From assembly GCA_019120115.1 (NCBI GenBank), contig DWVS01000385.1:1-7008 (forward strand): a stretch of DNA of 7,008 nt, in the 5' to 3' direction. A program made the translations under genes and the position numbers. Origin of the DNA: Eisenbergiella intestinigallinarum. GTDB taxonomy: Bacteria; Bacillota; Clostridia; Lachnospirales; Lachnospiraceae. Each line of letters starts with the position of its first letter. The first letter of the stretch is position 1. Below are positions 5,475 to 7,008 of the stretch, in pieces. The notes under the pieces are model-generated. The model saw nothing but the letters and a program-made list of their open reading frames with translations. It was not told the DNA's origin and searched no databases.

Positions 5475-6749
5475 TTACTGCTTAGCGTTGAACACTCCGA
5501 GCATGCCGGCCTGCTCCACCCAGCTGCTGATCTCTTCCGCATCCGTGCTGTAACGGCCGATTTTCTTCATTCTCTCAAAATACACGGAACCGGAGAAGGT
5601 ATACTTTCTGGAACGTCCCTCCTCGGTTTCCATTTCTTTTTTCACATAGGCGATGGCATCTCCGATCAGGGTGCTTTCCGGCAGGGTCAGAGGCTCCTTG
5701 CCTTCCGCGTACTGAACGGCGTTGTATCCGGCCAGAACGCCCGTCACAATCGCTTCCGTATGGCCAACCAGCAGGCCCGCCTTCTCTCCGGCGCAGAACA
5801 GATTGTCCACGCCCTCCACCTTCAGCGCGTTGCTTCTGGGTGCCATGGCAAAATAGCGCATGGAATTTCCTTTTCCGCCCGCATAAGGATCTTCATAGCG
5901 CGCGTTTTCAAAGCCGGGGATCTGATGCAGGGTCTCCAGGCTGTAGAAAGGCGTCATCAGCTTGGCATGGCCGGTATCCAGCAGAACGATATTGTCGCGG
6001 AACTGGGGCAGGGCGTACTGCTGACAGCATTTCAGGCTCAGATGGTCCTCTCTCAGCTCCTGAGGAATGGGATAGACTACGACGCCCTTTTCATCCAGCT
6101 CCTCCACGATCTCCGGCGCGAGGGATTCCTTCAGGATCTTGCAGGAACCGCTCATGGAACCGATGCTTCCGTCCGCTTTCTTTCCCTGCATCTCTTCCAC
6201 TCCGGCAAGCCCCGTAACCGATACGCGGCCTCCGAAACTGGGGCATCTCAGCACGCACATGGCGCATCCATTTCCATATTTGCTGCAGTTGTTCATCGGA
6301 CCTGCTGTTCCGGTGGTATCGATGAAAACATCGCCCTCATAAACATTTCCGTCCGCATCCTCGATGTTCACGATTCTGTTTCCGTCCTTCTGAAGCTTCG
6401 TGATTCTCGCCTGCAGGCATACCTGAATGCCAAGGGAAAGAAGGTATCTGGTAACCGCACCGGAAATGGTGGCCACATCGTACAGATCCGCATGCGCATG
6501 GCCGGGGAACTCGATATTTTTATGCCGGAGATTCTGTTCGATCACGCCAAACAGCTCGCCGCCGCCCATGGCGATCATCTCCTCCGTGGCGGTATACCTT
6601 CCATTATTTCTCATGATGCCGCCAACCAGACCGGTTCCAAGCAGCATATCGGTCCTTTCCAGAAGGGTAACCTCCGCCCCCAGCTTTCTCGCTTCAACGG
6701 CAGCCGCACAGCCGGACCAGCCGCCGCCTGCAATCACAACCTTTTTCAT
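5475..6749 (-). CDS. FAD-dependent oxidoreductase with four-cysteine motif (GidA/TrmFO-like superfamily)
   Basis: The 424-residue protein begins with a Rossmann FAD site: VVIAGGGWSG (4-13) and the acidic Glu31 ending the second strand in LLER. FIDTTGTAGP (142-151) is a second dinucleotide-contact segment. Near the C-terminus, NLFCAGEKAGLLVGHTEAIVTG followed by VLAGYNAV resembles the flavin-binding block of TrmFO and MnmG, as does the later LPESTLIGD. The N-terminal third is unlike TrmFO, so I do not call it a tRNA methyltransferase; FAD_oxidored/GidA-type oxidoreductase is as far as the sequence goes. Cys155, Cys162, Cys165 and Cys169 form C-x6-C-x2-C-x3-C, a possible iron-sulfur or redox site. 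There is no signal peptide. The start is ATG 6749, with AAAAAGGAG 9 nt upstream and the usual MKKVVIAGGG opening. The frame stays open upstream into the insertion-sequence region, but that stretch is not needed by the fold. The substrate is unknown. Confidence 0.85.
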   Translation of the reverse strand: MKKVVIAGGGWSGCAAAVEARKLGAEVTLLERTDMLLGTGLVGGIMRNNGRYTATEEMIAMGGGELFGVIEQNLRHKNIEFPGHAHADLYDVATISGAVTRYLLSLGIQVCLQARITKLQKDGNRIVNIEDADGNVYEGDVFIDTTGTAGPMNNCSKYGNGCAMCVLRCPSFGGRVSVTGLAGVEEMQGKKADGSIGSMSGSCKILKESLAPEIVEELDEKGVVVYPIPQELREDHLSLKCCQQYALPQFRDNIVLLDTGHAKLMTPFYSLETLHQIPGFENARYEDPYAGGKGNSMRYFAMAPRSNALKVEGVDNLFCAGEKAGLLVGHTEAIVTGVLAGYNAVQYAEGKEPLTLPESTLIGDAIAYVKKEMETEEGRSRKYTFSGSVYFERMKKIGRYSTDAEEISSWVEQAGMLGVFNAKQ

Positions 6750-6758
6750 GACTGTAAT

Positions 6759-6767
6759 CTCCTTTTT
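6759..6767 (-). promoter_or_regulatory. Ribosome binding site of the FAD oxidoreductase
   Basis: AAAAAGGAG on the minus strand, 9 nt before the ATG at 6749. It fixes the start at 6749 although the frame remains open a further 60 codons upstream. Confidence 0.75.
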
Positions 6768-6779
6768 ATCATTTTCATA

Positions 6780-6797
6780 GGCGATTGTTAAATCGCC
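6780..6797. repeat. Inverted repeat upstream of the FAD oxidoreductase
   Basis: GGCGATT (6780-6786) and AATCGCC (6791-6797) form a perfect 7-bp dyad around a 4-nt centre, 31 nt upstream of the FAD gene start. It may be an operator or leader hairpin of that gene, or lie near the end of the insertion sequence. There is no T-run on either strand. The whole gap 6750-6911 is visibly more AT-rich than the neighbouring genes; no convincing promoter was found in it, only a weak TACAAT on the plus strand (6860-6865). Confidence 0.45.
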
Positions 6798-6897
6798 AAA
6801 CCCATCGATTTTACTGGATTTTCTTACATCTTCTATATAAATTTTCTCTCCGCAGATGGTACAATAGCAGTTACCACACCAACTATCCACTACCCAC

Positions 6898-6904
6898 GGA
6901 GGAG
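6898..6904 (+). promoter_or_regulatory. Ribosome binding site of the transposase
   Basis: GGAGGAG, a near-perfect Shine-Dalgarno sequence, 7 nt before the ATG at 6912. It supports a real plus-strand gene starting at the right edge. Confidence 0.7.
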
Positions 6905-6911
6905 AAAATTT

Positions 6912-7008
6912 ATGCGTACTAAATATCATCAGATCACTTTAAAAGATACCTTTTCTGACTGCCAGGACTTGTTCCGGGAAGATACCCCTTCCTTTTTCCA
7001 GCTTCTCA
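6912..7008 (+). CDS. Transposase, N-terminal fragment (runs off right edge)
   Basis: Only 32 residues are visible, beginning MRTKYHQITLKDTFSDC and ending DTPSFFQLL. From memory this matches the N-terminus of a DDE-type transposase family common in Lachnospiraceae genomes, which begins MRTKYQQIT and has a D-S/T-P-S-F-F block about 25 residues in. The perfect ribosome site and ATG support a real start. Because the gene leaves the window, intactness, IS family and the other end of the element cannot be judged. It is divergent from the FAD oxidoreductase, whose start is 162 nt away. Confidence 0.65.
   Translation, partial: MRTKYHQITLKDTFSDCQDLFREDTPSFFQLL

Larger units (their letters stand above)
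6800..7008 (+). mobile_element. Probable left end of an insertion sequence (boundary not resolved)
   Basis: The transposase fragment implies an insertion sequence whose left terminus lies somewhere between the FAD gene ribosome site (about 6768) and 6912. No terminal inverted repeat or target duplication can be identified because the right end is outside the window; 6800 is a nominal boundary just past the 6780-6797 dyad. Confidence 0.4.

Noticed and set aside
5316..6791. 491-codon plus-strand open frame opposite the FAD oxidoreductase
   Set aside because: It is long but antisense to an unmistakable FAD protein and spans the intergenic region and part of the kinase gene; there is no ribosome site or domain.
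6750..6929. N-terminal extension of the FAD oxidoreductase with a CTIC segment
   Set aside because: The frame is open, but it overlaps the transposase start antisense, and a strong ribosome site with a canonical MKKVVIAGGG start exists at 6749.
1..7008. CRISPR arrays, tRNA/rRNA genes, riboswitches, toxin-antitoxin or phage-defence modules
   Set aside because: I found no regularly spaced repeats, no cloverleaf or rRNA sequence, and all gaps are short and explained above; no gene belongs to a known defence family with confidence.

Overview
The window is GC-rich and densely coding. It looks like a chromosomal segment of a Clostridia/Lachnospiraceae-type gut Firmicute. The pointers are the strong AGGAG-type ribosome binding sites, a DUF4317-family gene (a family I associate with Clostridia), a cytidylate-kinase-like (Cytidylate_kin2) gene, an ApbE lipoprotein, and the start of a transposase whose first residues resemble an IS transposase I associate with Lachnospiraceae. 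The taxonomic call is inference from gene content only.

Layout. Positions 1-3769 all read on the minus strand, in transcription order: a short DUF4317-family protein (start about 3727), the flavin transferase ApbE as a lipoprotein (1918-2985), a tRNA-dihydrouridine synthase-family protein (900-1853), and the N-terminal 301 residues of an Lhr-type DEAD/DEAH helicase that runs off the left edge. The dus stop and helicase start overlap as ATGA, so those two are probably translationally coupled. A sigma-A-like promoter lies just upstream of apbE. Positions 3770-3947 form a divergent control region with a perfect TATAAT on each strand and several dyads. To its right, on the plus strand, is a monocistronic short-chain dehydrogenase that closely resembles E. 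coli UcpA (3948-4742), closed by a strong, probably bidirectional terminator (4745-4789). Converging on that terminator from the right is a minus-strand pair: an FAD-dependent oxidoreductase with an unusual four-cysteine cluster (5475-6749) followed by a cytidylate-kinase-like protein (4800-5423). At the right edge, 6912 onward on the plus strand, a transposase begins only about 160 bp from the oxidoreductase start.

How they work together. dus and the helicase share an RNA/nucleic-acid theme. ApbE acts outside the membrane on flavoproteins that are not encoded here. UcpA, the FAD oxidoreductase and the kinase-like protein have no pathway that can be assigned from this window. I see no CRISPR array, no tRNA or rRNA gene, and no clear novel multi-gene system. 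The points most worth a second look are the cysteine cluster in the FAD protein, the dyad-rich divergent promoter region, the structured leader and half-length form of the DUF4317 protein, the predicted cofactor switch in UcpA, and the insertion-sequence boundary upstream of the FAD gene.
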